From: an uncultured Polyangiaceae bacterium
GTDB lineage: Bacteria; Myxococcota_A; Polyangia; Polyangiales; Houyiibacteriaceae
Direction: 5' to 3'
Length of the DNA: 7,829 nt
Assembly: GCA_947259605.1 (NCBI GenBank)
Contig: CAMYMX010000139.1
Location: 1 to 7,829, forward strand
How positions within the stretch are numbered: the first letter of the stretch is position 1; each line of letters opens with the position of its first letter. The translations under genes were made by a program, and so were the position numbers. The notes beneath the pieces are model-generated. The model was given only the letters and a program-made list of their open reading frames with translations, was not told where the DNA came from and searched no databases. Of the stretch, positions 5,465 to 7,829 are shown one piece after another.

Positions 5465-7816
5465 GCGTTTCGTACGGTGCGCGCGGTCGTGACTCGAATT
5501 GTCGTTCTTTCTCTACTTTTCCTCTTCAGCGCCGGGCCGGCAGCGGCTCAGGACGTAGCTTGCCCGTCCGGCAACGTCCTTGCGGGCAAGTCCCCCCTTG
5601 CCCGACCAGGCGTCACAAACGCCGAGCGGCTCACCGACGGCTTCGTCGCGGCGGAAGGCGACCCCTGGCAGAGTGAGCTGACCTCGGTCTTGGCCGACAC
5701 CAATAGCCACGTCGTTTACGACCTCGGCGCCATCACCCGCGTGACTGCGGTCGACCTTCAGGGCGACAACAACGACGACTACGTCCTCGAGCTCTCCGAC
5801 GATAGGCGCAGCTTCGCACCGCTCTGGGTGGCGGACCCTGCCTCCGGTCAAGGGATGCGACGGCGCGGCAGCCGCGGCCTGAACAGCCAGGGCCGGTACC
5901 TCCGCATCCGCGCGCGGGGTGGCGATAGCTTTTACAGCCTCAGCGAAGTCCTTGCCTTTTGTGAGACACCCTCCGCGTGGCCGCCTGCGGTCCAAGTAAA
6001 GCAAACGGCGAGCTGGTGGTGGAAGAAAATCGTCCAGAAGCGCGACCATCGCTATCGGCTGGCGGTCGCGGTGCTCGGCCTGCTGTTCTTCATTGCGCTC
6101 TTCCGCATCGAAGAACACAAAAAGGCGCTTTGGGTCGCGTCGGCACTCTCCATCGCCATGCTCGCGGTTTCGGGCTACCGGCTCTTCGGCGCGAGGCTGG
6201 CACCTTGGTTTGCCGAGTGGGGAGTCTACGTCCTGGGGGCCTCGGTACTCGTCTGGGCCGTTCGCGGGATTTGGCTGGTCAGCCAGAACCAGGAGGGGCG
6301 CCGATGGCTGGAGCGCGGCGCGCTTCTCTGGGTGATTCTCGCGAGCGCGACCGCGTGGGTGAACTTCGGCGTGTTCCACACCTCTAGAGTCGTCCACTAC
6401 TGGGATACGTTTCACTACTACGTCGGCTCCAAGTATTTCGAAGAAAACGAGTACGAGCGGCTCTACCAGTGCGTGCTTGCCGCCGACTACCAGGAACGCG
6501 GCGAAGCGGACCTCGGGAAGCGAAAGATTCGCGACCTGGTCGACAACCGCCTGCACTACATCAGCAAGGAGGAGGCCCTTCGCTATCAGAGGACTTGCGC
6601 CGAGCATTTCTCACCCGAGCGCTGGGAGGCCTTTCGCTACGATACGCGTGCTTTTCGGACGGTCATGGGGTCAGGCTGGTGGAAAGACATGTTGATGGAC
6701 CACGGCTACAACGCGAGCCCGATCTCGAACATGGTCGCCGCGTTCCTCACGAACATAGGCTGGCAGGAACAGCTGCCGAAGGTCTCCTCTGATCGGGTCG
6801 AACCCAGCGACCTGAAGACGTTCCGCAAGCGGATTCTGCGCTACACCATGATCGACCTCGGGCTCTACGCCGGCGCGTTTCTGATGATTCTTTGGGCGTT
6901 CGGTCTACGCGCGACCGCGCTCTCGGTGCTGGTCTGGGGGACGGGCTACCCCTGGGCCTACTTCTGGACCGGGGGAAGCTTCGCGCGCGTGCCTTGGCTG
7001 TTCATGGCGGTGGCCGCCGTGGCGCTCTTGAAGCGCGGCTACCCGCTGCTCTCCGGTTTCACGCTCTCGTGGAGCGCGCTGCTGCGACTCTTTCCAGCCG
7101 CACTTGCCGGCGGTCCGATCGCCAGCGTGATCGATCGCTTCATCCATCGAAAGAAGATCAAAAGGCCGTGGCTCGATGCCAGCGACAAGCGCTTCATCAT
7201 CGGCGGCGTTTTGGGCTTGGCGGTGCTTTGCTCGGCAAGCATTGCCGTCAACGGGTTCGACGCGCACCCTCAGTTTCTGAGCAACACGTTCAAGCACCGC
7301 GATACGCCGCTCACCAACCACATGGGGCTCCCCACCGTTCTCTCGTACAAGCCGAGCACGGTAGGCCGTTTCACAAAGGACCAGCATCTCGAAGATCCCT
7401 GGGCCAAATGGAAACAGGCTCGCAAGGAAACCAAGCACGACAGGCGCTGGCTTCACGGGCTGCTCCTGCTCGGGATGTTCGTCTTGCTCGCGCTTGTAGG
7501 CCGCCGACTCGCGCCCTGGGCGGTGCTCGCCGGGAGTACGATCCTGATCATCGGATTCTTCGAGCTGACTTGTTATTACTACAGCTTCATCATCTTGATG
7601 GCTCCGCTCGCGATCGAGCGGCTGCGCTATTCGGTTGCGCTCATCTTGATGACGATCACTGGACTGATTCTGCAGTTTTTCATAGGCTGGTACGACGAGC
7701 AGTACATCTGGGAGACCGTCGCAGTGCTTCTCGCGCTGAGCTACATTCTCATCGATGTCGTGCACGACCCGCTTCCCGAGTCTTCGCCCGCCTCGGCGGC
7801 CCATCCATCGGCGTAG
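5438..7816 (+). CDS. Polytopic membrane protein: discoidin-like domain fused to a GT-C-like glycosyltransferase core
   Basis: A protein of up to 792 residues. A hydrophobic signal sequence (about 20-38, ending GPAAAQ) precedes a domain at about 40-178 that resembles F5/8 type C (discoidin) sugar-binding domains: VVYDLGAITRVTAVDLQGD, YVLELSDDRRSFAPLW and GRYLRIRARGGDSFYSLSEV, bracketed by C42 and C175 as a likely disulfide. About a dozen membrane helices follow, from 206-224 to 756-774. Helix 4 (about 293-313) leads into a loop with YWDTFHYY (321-328; D323), placed like the catalytic Asp loop of GT-C enzymes. Helix counting from an exported N-terminus puts this loop outside, as required. SWSALLRLFP (544-553) also recalls GT-C/DUF2029 proteins. 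I infer a lipid-linked-sugar glycosyltransferase acting outside the inner membrane; acceptor and donor are unknown. The start is uncertain: GTG 5438 has only a weak AGGG, and GTG 5489 would begin right at the signal peptide. The gene stands alone here. Confidence 0.8.
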   Translation: MAGHLSPATAFRTVRAVVTRIVVLSLLFLFSAGPAAAQDVACPSGNVLAGKSPLARPGVTNAERLTDGFVAAEGDPWQSELTSVLADTNSHVVYDLGAITRVTAVDLQGDNNDDYVLELSDDRRSFAPLWVADPASGQGMRRRGSRGLNSQGRYLRIRARGGDSFYSLSEVLAFCETPSAWPPAVQVKQTASWWWKKIVQKRDHRYRLAVAVLGLLFFIALFRIEEHKKALWVASALSIAMLAVSGYRLFGARLAPWFAEWGVYVLGASVLVWAVRGIWLVSQNQEGRRWLERGALLWVILASATAWVNFGVFHTSRVVHYWDTFHYYVGSKYFEENEYERLYQCVLAADYQERGEADLGKRKIRDLVDNRLHYISKEEALRYQRTCAEHFSPERWEAFRYDTRAFRTVMGSGWWKDMLMDHGYNASPISNMVAAFLTNIGWQEQLPKVSSDRVEPSDLKTFRKRILRYTMIDLGLYAGAFLMILWAFGLRATALSVLVWGTGYPWAYFWTGGSFARVPWLFMAVAAVALLKRGYPLLSGFTLSWSALLRLFPAALAGGPIASVIDRFIHRKKIKRPWLDASDKRFIIGGVLGLAVLCSASIAVNGFDAHPQFLSNTFKHRDTPLTNHMGLPTVLSYKPSTVGRFTKDQHLEDPWAKWKQARKETKHDRRWLHGLLLLGMFVLLALVGRRLAPWAVLAGSTILIIGFFELTCYYYSFIILMAPLAIERLRYSVALILMTITGLILQFFIGWYDEQYIWETVAVLLALSYILIDVVHDPLPESSPASAAHPSA

Positions 7817-7829
7817 TTGCAAGCGCCTT

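Noticed and set aside
5513..6607. 364-codon minus-strand frame within the membrane-protein gene
   Set aside because: The plus strand shows a coherent signal peptide, domain and membrane helices. The antisense product has Val- and Ala-rich low-complexity runs and no domain.
6905..7822. 305-codon minus-strand frame at the right end
   Set aside because: Opposes the hydrophobic helices of the membrane protein, giving the typical hydrophilic antisense protein.

Overview
The window is high-GC bacterial DNA (except for one AT-rich intergenic patch) with six protein-coding genes and no RNA gene, mobile element or CRISPR array that I can see. The gene content suggests a Myxococcota-like or other deltaproteobacterial-type genome: a MerR-like regulator with a GRKGKH/GLYP segment, a stand-alone sigma region 4-like protein with a cysteine cluster, a small protein ending in an RYRQGWDSIW motif, and a large membrane protein with an N-terminal discoidin-like domain. 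That taxonomic guess rests on memory of similar proteins, not on a search.

Left half (129-3716, minus strand): a three-gene operon for a peptide/nickel-type ABC importer. The order is DppC/OppC-type permease, family 5 substrate-binding protein, DppB/OppB-type permease. The genes overlap by 23 nt and 4 nt, so translation is probably coupled. No ATPase gene is in the window. The binding protein has an N-terminal membrane anchor instead of a recognisable lipobox.

Centre (3717-5076): a strikingly AT-rich intergenic region (about 26 G/C in the 100 bases 3811-3910) carries two back-to-back promoters. One drives the transporter operon leftward, the other a two-gene operon rightward. The rightward operon encodes a MerR-like winged-helix protein and a small protein with a sigma-70 region 4 helix-turn-helix preceded by Cys residues. 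It ends in a strong intrinsic terminator at 5047-5076. The two -35 elements lie about 11 bp apart, so one regulator could influence both operons.

Right part (5075-7816): a 104-codon conserved-looking hypothetical gene on the minus strand ends inside that terminator. Divergent from it is a 792-codon gene for a polytopic membrane protein: signal peptide, discoidin-like extracytoplasmic domain, then a GT-C-like multi-pass region with an Asp-containing loop. A perfect 9-bp inverted repeat sits on its first possible start codon. The strongest candidates for something undescribed are the MerR-like/sigma4-like pair and the discoidin/GT-C fusion. Neither function can be proved from sequence alone.
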